A stretch of 19,372 nucleotides of DNA from SHVZ01 sp044223515 (GTDB taxonomy: Bacteria; Pseudomonadota; Alphaproteobacteria; SHVZ01). Made by a program: the position numbers and the translations under genes. Under the pieces are notes generated by a model, which saw only the letters and a list, made by a program, of their open reading frames with translations, searched no databases and was not told where the DNA came from. This document shows positions 1 through 6,760 of this stretch, piece after piece (position 1 is the stretch's first letter; each line of letters begins with the position of its first letter). The stretch covers positions 1-19,372 of the forward strand of contig JBGALV010000092.1 of the NCBI GenBank assembly GCA_044223515.1. Direction: 5' to 3'.

Positions 1-136
1 AACCCTGAAGGCGCGCGGAGCATACAGAGGGTGCCCCCGGGCATCAAGCCTCGCGCGCAGCCGAAGACGCGCGGTATCTCATTGAAAAATATGACAATTT
101 TATCAAGCTGAAGGCGCCCCGGGACTCCGGTGGCGG
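1..136. other. Flank with no recognised gene
   Basis: This stretch lies downstream of the fliX stop. One plus-strand frame is open from the window edge to a TGA at 109-111 and translates to about 36 residues that I do not recognise. It could be the tail of a gene outside the window or simply non-coding. An AT-rich patch at about 79-107 stands out against the GC-rich surroundings. I see no convincing terminator hairpin for fliX here. Confidence 0.3.
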
Positions 137-547
137 TCAGGCGCTCATGTCCAGCTTGGCCAATTCGACCCGGGCGCGAAGCTCGATCTCGTCCAGGACC
201 TCGGTGAGCCTGGGATCCATCGTCTGCTCGCGATGCTGCTTGACCAGCTGGTCGAGGGCCTCCAGCCGATCGCGTGGAATCGAACCGGTGAGGAGCCCGA
301 TGCGGATCTCTTCAAGTCGATCGAGAATGTCCGAAGCGCGTTGCTTTGCCCGGCCGCCGGAGCGGTCGGTGGCGTCTCGGGTCGCGAACAGGGGATCGAG
401 AGGGGCGGCAGCGCCGGTCGCGCGCGGCGCCTCCGGCTCGTCGGTGCCTTCGAGCAGCTTCGAGAACTCGCCCGGCTTCGCCTGAGCTCCCTTGTCGGAG
501 CGGCGAACCGAGGCAGCCTTGGCCGTGCCCGTCGGATCGACTTTCAT
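137..547 (-). CDS. fliX: Flagellar assembly regulator FliX
   Basis: A 136-residue protein. The family (class II flagellar regulator known from Caulobacter) couples completion of early basal-body assembly to activity of the sigma-54 activator FlbD. The first 70 residues are rich in Ala, Pro and charged residues and look disordered. The conserved part is C-terminal, from about residue 68: a helical region with ILDRLEEIRIGLLTGSIP, then LDQLVKQHREQT and DPRLTEVLDEIELRARVELAKL. Length matches the family. The ATG is preceded by AGGAGG at a suitable distance. The divergent partner is flgI, the arrangement known from Caulobacter, which supports the call. I found no sigma-54 promoter facing this gene, in line with an early regulatory gene, but a dyad lies in its leader (559-586). 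Confidence 0.88.
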   Translation of the reverse strand: MKVDPTGTAKAASVRRSDKGAQAKPGEFSKLLEGTDEPEAPRATGAAAPLDPLFATRDATDRSGGRAKQRASDILDRLEEIRIGLLTGSIPRDRLEALDQLVKQHREQTMDPRLTEVLDEIELRARVELAKLDMSA

Positions 548-558
548 GGGCCTCCTGC

Positions 559-586
559 CCGTAACGCCCCCTATATATCGTTACGG
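559..586. promoter_or_regulatory. Perfect 8-bp dyad in the fliX leader
   Basis: CCGTAACG at 559-566 and CGTTACGG at 579-586 form perfect 8-bp arms around a 12-bp AT-containing centre, 12-39 bases upstream of the fliX ATG. It could be an operator or, if transcribed, a hairpin close to the fliX ribosome binding site. The binding factor is unknown. Confidence 0.4.
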
Positions 587-657
587 AAACAGCCGGAGCA
601 ACAAGTTAAACGAATGGGCGCGACCGGAACCTTAGCATAGGTCGCGAAGGCGCCGGG

Positions 658-674
658 CCGGCAAAATCTGCCGG
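658..674. promoter_or_regulatory. Enhancer-like dyad upstream of flgI (FlbD/ftr-like)
   Basis: CCGGCA (658-663), five bases, TGCCGG (669-674). The dyad is centred about 105 bases upstream of the predicted flgI transcription start, the usual place for an activator site of a sigma-54 promoter. A near-copy with the same spacing lies at 6649-6665. Assignment to an FlbD-type protein rests on position and the presence of fliX; no activator gene is in the window. Confidence 0.5.
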
Positions 675-744
675 GGCAGGCGTACCGAATTACCGGCCTG
701 CGCCAGTTAACCCACGGGAAAGGCCCCGTTTCCCGGCCTTTTCC

Positions 745-762
745 TTGGCATGCTTCTAGCAT
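745..762 (+). promoter_or_regulatory. Sigma-54 promoter of flgI
   Basis: The sequence TTGGCATGCTTCTAGCAT has the -24 GG (747-748) and -12 GC (759-760) elements exactly ten bases apart; TGGCAT matches the -24 consensus in five of six positions. The predicted start is near 771, about 17 bases before the flgI ATG. A further dyad, CGGGAAA (715-721) and TTTCCCG (729-735), sits just upstream and could bind a second factor. Confidence 0.65.
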
Positions 763-787
763 CCGAAGGCCTCGCAAGGAGTGCCTC

Positions 788-1927
788 ATGACCGTCCGAC
801 CGATGTCCCCGTCCCTGCTGAGCCGCTGGTTCGCCGCGGCCGCTTTGCTGTTCGCCCTCCTCGCCCCGGCGGCGGGACAGGCGCAGTCGCGGATCAAGGA
901 CATCGCCGACTTCGAGGGCATCCGCGACAACATGCTGGTCGGCTACGGCCTGGTCGTCGGCCTCAACGGCACCGGCGACTCGCTGCAGAACTCGGTGTTC
1001 ACCAAGGAAAGCCTGGTGGGCATGCTCGAGCGGCTCGGCGTCAACGCCCGTAACGACAGCCTCCGCACCAAGAACATCGCCGCCGTCATGGTGACGGCGA
1101 CCCTGCCTCCCTTCGCCCGCCAGGGCACGCGTCTGGACATCGTGATCTCGACCCTCGGCGACGCCGCCAACCTTTTGGGCGGCACCCTCCTGGTGACGCC
1201 GCTGGTCGGCGCCGACTCCGAGGTCTACGCGGTCGCCCAGGGCACCGTCGCGGTCTCCGGCTTCACCGCCCAGGGCCAGGGCGCCTCGGTCACCCGCGGC
1301 GTGCCGACCGCAGGGCGCATCGCCAACGGCGCCATCGTCGAGCGCGAGATCCCCTTCCAGCTCGCCCAGCTCGACCTCGTGCGCATCTCGCTCCGCAATC
1401 CCGACCTCACCACCGCCCGCCGCGTCGCCCAGGCGATCAACGCCTTCGTCGGCGTGCCGGCGGCGAAGTCGCTCGACCCGGGCACCATCTCCTTGCAGAT
1501 CCCGGTCAACTACCAGAACGACGTCGTCGGCCTGCTCACCGACGTCGAGCAGCTCCGCGTCGCGCCCGACCAGGTCGCCAAGGTCGTCATCGACGAGCAT
1601 TCCGGCACCATCGTCATGGGCGAGAACGTGCGCATCTCCACGGTCGCGATCGCCCAAGGCAACCTGACCATCCGTATCACCGAGACTCCGCAGGTCTCCC
1701 AGCCCGAGGCCTTCTCGACCGGCGGCACGACGCAGGTCGTCCCGCGCACGCAGATCGACGTCGACTCGGGCGAAGGCAAGAAGCTCGGCGTCATGCGCGC
1801 CGGCGTCACGCTCCAGGAACTCGTCGACGGCCTGAACGCCCTCGGCGTCAGCCCGCGCGACATGATCTCGATCCTCCAGTCGATCAAGGCCGCGGGCGCG
1901 CTGCAGGCCGAGATCGTGCTGATGTAA
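788..1927 (+). CDS. flgI: Flagellar P-ring protein FlgI
   Basis: A 379-residue precursor of the P ring, which surrounds the flagellar rod in the periplasmic peptidoglycan layer. It begins with a Sec signal peptide: basic start, hydrophobic stretch of about residues 17-30, and a probable cleavage after AQA near residue 33. The mature protein opens with RIKDIADFEGIRDNMLVGYG and GLVVGLNGTGD, typical of the family, and ends with GVSPRDMISILQSIKAAGAL followed by QAEIVLM, also typical. Length agrees with known FlgI. AAGGA lies seven bases before the ATG. It heads a plus-strand operon: the rod-binding gene starts 11 bases after its stop. A sigma-54 promoter at 745-762 and an enhancer-like dyad at 658-674 point to control within the mid-late flagellar hierarchy. 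Confidence 0.97.
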   Translation: MTVRPMSPSLLSRWFAAAALLFALLAPAAGQAQSRIKDIADFEGIRDNMLVGYGLVVGLNGTGDSLQNSVFTKESLVGMLERLGVNARNDSLRTKNIAAVMVTATLPPFARQGTRLDIVISTLGDAANLLGGTLLVTPLVGADSEVYAVAQGTVAVSGFTAQGQGASVTRGVPTAGRIANGAIVEREIPFQLAQLDLVRISLRNPDLTTARRVAQAINAFVGVPAAKSLDPGTISLQIPVNYQNDVVGLLTDVEQLRVAPDQVAKVVIDEHSGTIVMGENVRISTVAIAQGNLTIRITETPQVSQPEAFSTGGTTQVVPRTQIDVDSGEGKKLGVMRAGVTLQELVDGLNALGVSPRDMISILQSIKAAGALQAEIVLM

Positions 1928-1938
1928 GGGGAAAGTCG

Positions 1939-2280
1939 ATGGCCACCACCTCCGCCCTCTCGACGATCGGCATGGACGCGCAGACGCTGAACGCGACGCG
2001 CCCGACCAAGTCGTTCAACGTCAACAATCCCAAGGACATGGCGGCGCTGAAGAAGGTCGGCCAGGACTTCGAGTCCCAGTTCCTCTCGCAGATGATCGGC
2101 CACATGTTCAACGGCATCAAGACCGACGGCCTGTTCGGCGGCGGCCAAGCCGAAGAGATGTTCCGCTCGCTGCTCACCGACGAGTACGGCAAGTCGATCG
2201 CCAAGTCCGGGGGCATCGGCATCGCCGACCAGGTGGTCCGCTCCGTCATGCTTCAGTTCCAGGAGGCCAGCCAGAAATGA
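1939..2280 (+). CDS. FlgJ-type rod-binding protein (CheL-like, no muramidase domain)
   Basis: A 113-residue protein matching only the N-terminal rod-binding domain of FlgJ, which caps the growing rod during assembly. The recognisable core is from about residue 34: KKVGQDFESQFLSQMIGHMF, then GLFGGGQAEEMFRSLLTDEY and GKSIAKSGGIGIADQVVRSV. The peptidoglycan hydrolase domain of enterobacterial FlgJ is absent, which is normal in alphaproteobacteria, where the stand-alone domain has been called CheL in Caulobacter. There is no signal peptide. A GGGGAAAG stretch precedes the ATG. It follows flgI by 11 bases and its last four bases (ATGA) overlap the start of the next gene, so translation of the three genes is probably coupled. 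Confidence 0.85.
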   Translation: MATTSALSTIGMDAQTLNATRPTKSFNVNNPKDMAALKKVGQDFESQFLSQMIGHMFNGIKTDGLFGGGQAEEMFRSLLTDEYGKSIAKSGGIGIADQVVRSVMLQFQEASQK

Positions 2281-2717
2281 CCAATCCCGCCGCCCGCCTC
2301 AACGAGCTCGTCGTCGTCCTCGAGCGCCTGGAGACGGTGATGTCCCAGGAGACCGAGCTGCTGCGCCGCGTGAAGGTGACAGAGTCCGCCCCCTTCGCGC
2401 AGGAGAAGCAGCGCCTGGCCGAGGTCTATTCGAACCTGCACCAGCAGATGGTGGAGGACCCGACGCCGCTCACGATCCTGACCGAGAGTCAGCGCCAGGG
2501 ACTCCGCGAGATGATGGCGCGCTTCAAGAAGGTCACCGAAGAGAACGAGCGCGCGGTGAAAGCGTGCAAGACGGTGAGCGAGCGGGTGATCCAGACCGTG
2601 ATCGACGCGGTCAAGCAGAAGCGCGTCGAGCATGCGAGCTATGGCGCCAACGGCGTCGTCGGCACCGGCTGGAAGGAACAGAAGGCCGTCTCGCTCGCCT
2701 ACAACGCGCTCGCCTGA
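2277..2717 (+). CDS. FlgN-like flagellar protein
   Basis: A 146-residue, mostly helical, charged protein with no signal peptide or membrane segment. The long helices at about residues 5-65 (LNELVVVLERLETVMSQETE and following) and 68-115 resemble FlgN-type export chaperones, which bind the hook-associated proteins FlgK and FlgL before secretion; both clients are encoded nearby. The C-terminal 30 residues (GVVGTGWKEQKAVSLAYNAL) are not diagnostic. Its position as third gene after flgI and the rod-binding protein also fits the alphaproteobacterial flagellar protein called FlbY, so the FlgN role is an inference. Its ATG lies within the preceding gene's ATGA overlap, and AGGAGG sits ten bases upstream inside that gene. 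No terminator is evident after it. Confidence 0.62.
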   Translation: MTNPAARLNELVVVLERLETVMSQETELLRRVKVTESAPFAQEKQRLAEVYSNLHQQMVEDPTPLTILTESQRQGLREMMARFKKVTEENERAVKACKTVSERVIQTVIDAVKQKRVEHASYGANGVVGTGWKEQKAVSLAYNALA

Positions 2718-2889
2718 CCCGGCGGTTCCGGGCACCAGGGTTCTCCTGGCCTATCGGGATATCGGTTCCAGCCGACCGCGGCGTGCAAAGCGGCGAAGCG
2801 GATCGGCGCGGCGAGCGAGGGCGCCTTCCCTTAGCAGATCGAGACACGCCGGATCGCGGTCTCACAAGTCGGCCGTAGGCGGCCGCGAC
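2718..2889. other. Intergenic stretch without a recognised gene
   Basis: About 170 bases between the FlgN-like stop and the palindrome at 2890. A small inverted repeat (CCAGG...CCTGG, about 2733-2747) is present but has no T run. The frame that later encodes the kdpE remnant is closed here by a TAG at 2876-2878, so the receiver domain expected upstream of that remnant is missing and was not simply frameshifted in the last stretch. Confidence 0.4.
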
Positions 2890-2920
2890 GGCGTCCTTAT
2901 GGAATTCCTATAAGGACGCC
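2890..2920. repeat. 11-bp perfect inverted repeat with palindromic centre
   Basis: GGCGTCCTTAT (2890-2900) and ATAAGGACGCC (2910-2920) are exact reverse complements. The 9-base spacer itself contains the palindrome GGAATTCC, so almost the whole 31 bp can fold on itself. It lies immediately before the point where kdpE homology starts. There is no T run on either side, so a simple intrinsic terminator is unlikely. It may be a scar or end of a rearrangement, a protein site, or a repeated extragenic palindrome. Confidence 0.7.
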
Positions 2921-2929
2921 TATCCTCCC

Positions 2930-3172
2930 CGCACCGGGGACAAGGAGGTCAAGCTTTCCCCGAAGGAGTACGACCTGCTTCGCCTGCTGGTCCAGCGCGC
3001 CGGCAAGGTGCTGACCCACGAGTTCCTGTTGAACGAGCTGTGGGACGGGCTCACCGACGCGCATTATCTCCGCGTCTACGTGCGGCAGCTTCGGCAGAAG
3101 ATCGAGCCCGACCGCCCGCGCTATGTCCTTACGAAAACCGGGATCGGCTACCGGCTGCGCGCACCGGACTAG
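2930..3172 (+). pseudogene. 5'-truncated response regulator remnant, KdpE-like DNA-binding domain
   Basis: About 78 codons ending in TAG (3170-3172) encode only an OmpR/PhoB-type winged helix: KEVKLSPKEYDLLRLLVQRA, then GKVLTHEFLLNELWDG, HYLRVYVRQLRQKIEPDRPR and TKTGIGYRLRAPD. The HYLRVYVRQLRQK helix and the TGIGYRL wing are characteristic of KdpE, regulator of the Kdp potassium transporter. The receiver domain with its phospho-accepting Asp is missing, the frame is closed upstream at 2876-2878, and no plausible start codon with a ribosome binding site exists. No kdpD, kdpABC or other potassium genes are near. It is best read as a decayed fragment left by a rearrangement between flagellar operons; expression as a small DNA-binding protein is possible but unsupported. 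Confidence 0.78.
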
Positions 3173-3188
3173 GGACGAAAGGATCCCT

Positions 3189-3207
3189 GGGCTCCCCGCA
3201 GGGGCCC
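3189..3207. terminator. Weak hairpin between convergent kdpE remnant and FlaG-like gene
   Basis: GGG (3189-3191) and CCCC (3194-3197) can pair with GGGG (3201-3204) and CCC (3205-3207) around a GCA loop with a small bulge. It sits between convergent reading frames. No T run follows on either strand, so termination is only a possibility. Confidence 0.25.
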
Positions 3208-3248
3208 TTCACGATCGCAGAGATTCAATTCGCGAGCGTTCCCGCCCG

Positions 3249-3653
3249 TCAGGCAGTCACTTCGACCCGTTCAGTCCCCTCGGCGCCGCCGGTGTCGGCC
3301 GGAGCCGACTCGGGAGCGCTGGAGCTTTCGGTCGACTCGCCGCTGCTCTTCTGGACCGGGGCTTCCGCCGCCGCGGGGCGAGGTTCCGGGGTTGCCCCCG
3401 ACACATCCTTCGGAGCCGCGTCGCGATACAGCTTCACGACCTTTTCCGACGGATACTGCCGGGTGACGTTGCCGGTCTCGGAATCGCGGAACTGGAAGAC
3501 CAGTACCCGAGCCGCCTTGTCGAACCGGAAGACGGGGCTGAAATAGGGCTCCTGCGGCGTCTCTGGGACCGCAGGCGCAGGCGTCCCGGCGGCGTCGCTG
3601 CGCGCGACCCCGGGGAGACGTCCGACCGACCCTGTCAAAGCAGCGATCTGCAT
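3249..3653 (-). CDS. FlaG-like flagellar protein
   Basis: A 134-residue protein. The central part, about residues 38-75 (SPVFRFDKAARVLVFQFRDS, then ETGNVTRQYPSEKVVKLYRD), matches the FlaG pattern of a short beta-strand region ending in D-x-E-TG-x-V-x-RQ-x-P-x-E. FlaG proteins are linked to filament or cap length control, with function poorly settled. The C-terminal 55 residues are Ala/Pro/Glu/Ser-rich and look disordered, longer than the usual family end. I chose the ATG at 3653; a TTG nine bases upstream is in frame but sits only three bases from the GAAAGGGG motif that would serve as ribosome binding site. It lies 124 bases downstream of flgL on the same strand and probably belongs to that transcript, although a strong hairpin lies between. 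Confidence 0.6.
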   Translation of the reverse strand: MQIAALTGSVGRLPGVARSDAAGTPAPAVPETPQEPYFSPVFRFDKAARVLVFQFRDSETGNVTRQYPSEKVVKLYRDAAPKDVSGATPEPRPAAAEAPVQKSSGESTESSSAPESAPADTGGAEGTERVEVTA

Positions 3654-3734
3654 CGCGGCCAAAACCCCTTTCTAGCTCCTTTACAATAGGAACGGGATTG
3701 CGGTTTGTCCAGGGGCGCGATAACGGCTCGTTCA

Positions 3735-3754
3735 GGGCGCGCGTGGCCGCGCCC
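3735..3754. terminator. GC hairpin between flgL and the FlaG-like gene
   Basis: GGGCGCG (3735-3741) and CGCGCCC (3748-3754) form a perfect 7-bp stem with a 6-base loop. On the minus strand a short T stretch precedes rather than follows it, so it is not a standard intrinsic terminator. It may attenuate, stabilise or process the flgKL message upstream of the FlaG-like gene. Confidence 0.35.
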
Positions 3755-3777
3755 GAAAAACTATTCTAGATTTCAGC

Positions 3778-4929
3778 CTAGATGAACTTCGACAGCGTCA
3801 GGTCCTTGAGGATCGAGGTCACCTGGAAGCTCGAGCTCAGCTGCGACTGCAGGCCCTGGAGCTTGGTGATCGCCTCGTAGGGATCGGCGTCCTCGAGCCG
3901 GCCCAGCTCGCCGTCGAGCAGGGTCAGCCGCTGCTCATGCTGCTGGTCGACGCTCTTCAGCCGGTTCTCGATCGCGCCGATCGTGCCGAGCACCGAGCGC
4001 AGCCCGCTGAAGGCCGGCGTCGTGCTGGACGGGATGCCGGCCGGCGGTGTCAGGTTCGAGCCTTCGAGGGATTGATCGATGCGGAAGCTCGCCGCGTCCA
4101 TCAGCTGGAAGAAGGCTGTCGACTGGGCCGCGCTGTAGTTGGTGGTGGCGAAGGTGTAGAGCCCCTGCATAAGGGCCGCGACCGAGGGATCGTCGCCGCG
4201 GACGGTATAGGCGACGTCGGTCGCCTCGTCGATCCGGACGGTCAGTGCGTTGGTGAAGGGCGGGACGTTCGAGACCGTCGCATTGTCGCCATTGTACGGA
4301 TAGGTGTTGGGCGCCGCGCCGGTATACGCGGCCGCGCTCGGCGTGAGCGTGGTGATGACCGCGTTGAACGCGGTGGTCGCGCCGTTGGCGACGTAGTTGG
4401 AGGCGCCGGCGGTGTTGATGACGTTGTCGAGCACGGCGAGCGGCGTGCCGGCGGTCGACGTCGCACCGGGATCGACCATCGGCGGCGTCGAGACCAGGCG
4501 GCCCGAGAAGAGATAGCGCCCTTCGTAGGAGCTGTTGAGGAGCTGGTTGATCTCCTTGATCGCCGACTGCGCTTCCTGCTGGAACACCGAGCGCACCGTC
4601 GGGTCGGTGTCCATGTAGGTGCGGTTCTGCAGGTACTTGGCGCGGAACTCGGTGGCGATCTCGGTGACCCGGGTCATCGCCTTGTCCATCACGCCGACAC
4701 GCGCCTGCGTCGAGGCGATGGTGTCGCGGTAGTTCTGGACCTGCTCCTTCTGGCGATGGAAATCGAGCGTCATCCTCGAGGTGGAGCCCAGCCCCGAGTA
4801 GACGTCCGTCTTCTTGCCGGACGAGATCTGCAGCTGGAGCTTGTCCAGCTGGTTCTGGATGTTCCGGACGTTCGTCTGCAGAAGCAGGTTCTGCGAGAGC
4901 GTTGCGACGCTGTTGATACCGCCGGCCAT
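3778..4929 (-). CDS. flgL: Flagellar hook-associated protein 3, FlgL
   Basis: A 383-residue junction protein between hook and filament, exported by the flagellar type III apparatus. The N-terminal helix (NLLLQTNVRNIQNQLDKLQL, then QISSGKKTDVYSGLG) and the C-terminal helix (ITKLQGLQSQLSSSFQVTSI, LKDLTLSKFI) are the flagellin-like D0/D1 halves that form the coiled-coil junction. The middle, about residues 145-300, is a Thr/Ala-rich variable domain. There is no cleaved signal peptide, as expected for this export route. AAGGAG lies seven bases before the ATG. The gene starts 21 bases after the flgK stop on the same strand, so the two are almost certainly co-transcribed from the sigma-54 promoter ahead of flgK. 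Confidence 0.95.
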   Translation of the reverse strand: MAGGINSVATLSQNLLLQTNVRNIQNQLDKLQLQISSGKKTDVYSGLGSTSRMTLDFHRQKEQVQNYRDTIASTQARVGVMDKAMTRVTEIATEFRAKYLQNRTYMDTDPTVRSVFQQEAQSAIKEINQLLNSSYEGRYLFSGRLVSTPPMVDPGATSTAGTPLAVLDNVINTAGASNYVANGATTAFNAVITTLTPSAAAYTGAAPNTYPYNGDNATVSNVPPFTNALTVRIDEATDVAYTVRGDDPSVAALMQGLYTFATTNYSAAQSTAFFQLMDAASFRIDQSLEGSNLTPPAGIPSSTTPAFSGLRSVLGTIGAIENRLKSVDQQHEQRLTLLDGELGRLEDADPYEAITKLQGLQSQLSSSFQVTSILKDLTLSKFI

Positions 4930-4950
4930 GGCGCTTCTCCTTGAGTCCGC

Positions 4951-6492
4951 TTAACCGGCGAGACGCAGCAGATCGTCGAACATCTGCGTCACCGTCGTCA
5001 TCACCCGCGCCGACGCCGAGTAGGAGTTCTGCAGCTGGATCATCCGGCTCAGTTCCTCGTCGACGTTGACGCCGCTCTGATCGCGAAGGCGCTCCTTCAG
5101 CGCATCCGTGACCGTGGTCTGGTCGTCCTCGGCGGCCTTGTAGGTCGCCGTCTGGGTCGCCTGGAATCCTGTGAAGGCGTTGGCTGCGGCCTCAACCGTG
5201 TTCGAGGTGCCGAGCGAGACCGCCGCGGTGTAGGTCTGCGCCGTCTCGAACATCGTGAGCACGGAACGAAGCTGCGTCTGGTCGCCGCGGAAGGTGCTTT
5301 CCGTCGCAACCGCGGTCGAGTTGGTGCCGTCGCGCAGGCGCCAGAGATTGCCGGCGGTGTTGAAGATCGGGTTGGTAACGATGCGTCCGGCATAGCCGAC
5401 GGTATTCGCGGCGGTGTTCGTGAACTGCGCCGCCGGCGGACCGACGGCCGCGGCGTTGTCGGAGAAGAGCGTGACGGCGGTGCCGGCATAGCCGGTGCCG
5501 GTGCCCTCGAAGGCGACGGTGAGCCGCCTCGCCTGCTCGTCGAGCTGCGCCTGGGCCTGCGGCAGGATGGTGTCGCGTAGCGAGAACAGTCCGGCCAGGC
5601 GGCCGCGCGTGATCGAGCTGGTGATGTCGATCGCCGCGCCGCCGGCCGGATCGGGAATGGTGATGCCGTTCAGCGTCGCATTGAAGCCGGCAGCCGGCGC
5701 ACCCGAAGGCACATAGGCGTCGGCGGCAACGATCGTGCCCTTCTGGGTGAAGCTCGCGGTGACCGCGGACTGATCGAGAAGGAAGCGGCTCGACTCGGTG
5801 AGGATCGCCAGCCGGCCGTCGGCCCGGACGAAGGTCTGGACGCCTATTTCCTTGGCGAGATTGGCGACCTGCGCATCGCGCTGATCCTCGAGATCGGCGC
5901 TCGAGATGCCGCTGTTGCGGTTCTTCGCGATCTCGGTGTTCAGGTTCTGGATGTTCGTCAACGCCGTGTTGACGTTGGCGACCGAGTTCGAGATCTCCTG
6001 CTCGACCTGCGTGCGGAACGCCTGGATGTTGGTCGTCAGGGTCGAGAAGGTGGTCGCGAGCGCGGTCGCCTTGTTGAGTGTGTCGGTTTGCGAGGCGACG
6101 TTGTCGGGATGGTTGGTCAGGTCCTCGAAAGCGCTTCGCACCGAGGACATGCGCCCGCCGAGGGAAAGCTCGTCGCCGGGCTGGCCGTACAGCTTCTCGA
6201 GGCGGCCGAGGAATTCGTTGATGGCGCCGAGACGCGCGGTGCGCGAGCTCGCGTCGCGCGCGTCGCGCTGCAGGTAGAGGTCGACCTCGCGCGTGACCGC
6301 CGGAAGCTGAACGCCGTTGCCCGCGCCGCCGACGACGTTCGGCAGCTGGCTCTGGATCTTGCGGGTATAGAACTCGGAATTGGCGTTGCCGACGTTCCGC
6401 GACACCGTCTCGATTCCCGCCTGGCCGGCACGGAGACCGGACAGCGAGTTCGCTAGCGACGTGTTCAACGAGTTGAGCGGCGTCAAAGCCAT
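4951..6492 (-). CDS. flgK: Flagellar hook-associated protein 1, FlgK
   Basis: A 513-residue protein forming the first hook-filament junction zone. The N-terminus (SLANSLSGLRAGQAGIETVS, then RNVGNANSEFYTRK) is the flagellar rod/hook signature, although a more usual N-x-A-N-x-x-T-x-G-Y is altered here. The C-terminus (VNVDEELSRMIQLQNSYSAS, then ARVMTTVTQMFDDLLRL) is the highly conserved FlgK/FlgE D0 helix. The intervening region contains a long coiled coil (about residues 130-200) and a variable Ala/Thr-rich domain. The ATG has no strong Shine-Dalgarno sequence, only GGAA at a marginal distance. It is first in the flgK-flgL unit, with a sigma-54 promoter at 6539-6557 giving a leader of about 37 bases. 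Confidence 0.95.
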   Translation of the reverse strand: MALTPLNSLNTSLANSLSGLRAGQAGIETVSRNVGNANSEFYTRKIQSQLPNVVGGAGNGVQLPAVTREVDLYLQRDARDASSRTARLGAINEFLGRLEKLYGQPGDELSLGGRMSSVRSAFEDLTNHPDNVASQTDTLNKATALATTFSTLTTNIQAFRTQVEQEISNSVANVNTALTNIQNLNTEIAKNRNSGISSADLEDQRDAQVANLAKEIGVQTFVRADGRLAILTESSRFLLDQSAVTASFTQKGTIVAADAYVPSGAPAAGFNATLNGITIPDPAGGAAIDITSSITRGRLAGLFSLRDTILPQAQAQLDEQARRLTVAFEGTGTGYAGTAVTLFSDNAAAVGPPAAQFTNTAANTVGYAGRIVTNPIFNTAGNLWRLRDGTNSTAVATESTFRGDQTQLRSVLTMFETAQTYTAAVSLGTSNTVEAAANAFTGFQATQTATYKAAEDDQTTVTDALKERLRDQSGVNVDEELSRMIQLQNSYSASARVMTTVTQMFDDLLRLAG

Positions 6493-6538
6493 GTCGGCGG
6501 TTCCAGACGTGGTTCGCCCCGGTTGGGCGAGCTTCTAG

Positions 6539-6557
6539 AAGCAATGGCCATGCCACG
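6539..6557 (-). promoter_or_regulatory. Sigma-54 promoter of flgKL
   Basis: Read on the minus strand, TGGCATGGCCATTGCTT contains the -24 GG and -12 GC exactly ten bases apart, with TTGCT a full match to the -12 consensus and TGGCAT one mismatch from the -24 consensus. The predicted start is near 6530, about 37 bases ahead of the flgK ATG. Confidence 0.75.
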
Positions 6558-6564
6558 GGGCGGA

Positions 6565-6577
6565 TATTTAATTGATT
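6565..6577 (-). promoter_or_regulatory. IHF-like site in the flgK promoter region
   Basis: The minus strand reads AATCAATTAAATA, one mismatch from the IHF consensus WATCAA-N4-TTR. It lies in a strikingly AT-rich patch (about 6564-6595) between the flgK promoter and the enhancer-like dyad, where a DNA-bending protein would help an activator contact sigma-54 polymerase. Confidence 0.45.
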
Positions 6578-6648
6578 GAATTTAAACGATAATTTCTTCC
6601 CTCTCAGCATCGCCGAAGCGCCCTGGCCGGCAGGGATGCGCTTTCGAC

Positions 6649-6665
6649 CCGGCAAGACTTGCCGA
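6649..6665. promoter_or_regulatory. Enhancer-like dyad shared by flgK and radical SAM promoters
   Basis: CCGGCAAGACTTGCCGA contains the perfect dyad CGGCAA/TTGCCG and matches the 658-674 site ahead of flgI at 13 of 17 positions with identical arm spacing. Its centre (6657) is about 127 bases from the predicted flgK start and about 129 bases from the predicted radical SAM start, so one bound activator could serve both divergent sigma-54 promoters. Confidence 0.55.
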
Positions 6666-6738
6666 TGAGGCGGAAGTCGAGAGGGCTATGTTTTTCCGTT
6701 CCGGCCCCACCGAGGCGGATGTTACTTTCCCTGCAATG

Positions 6739-6755
6739 AGAGCCGCTTGGGCTCT
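6739..6755. promoter_or_regulatory. Inverted repeat just upstream of the radical SAM promoter
   Basis: AGAGCC (6739-6744) and GGCTCT (6750-6755) form a perfect 6-bp dyad with a 5-base spacer, five bases upstream of the -24 element. It could be an operator; the factor is unknown. Confidence 0.3.
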
Positions 6756-6760
6756 TGGGA

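Noticed and set aside
588..720. A sigma-54 promoter directing fliX
   Set aside because: I looked on the minus strand for GG-N10-GC with matching flanks and found none; fliX is expected to be an early gene.
1939..2280. Truncated flgJ lacking its muramidase domain
   Set aside because: The short rod-binding form is the normal one in alphaproteobacteria, so this is not a truncation.
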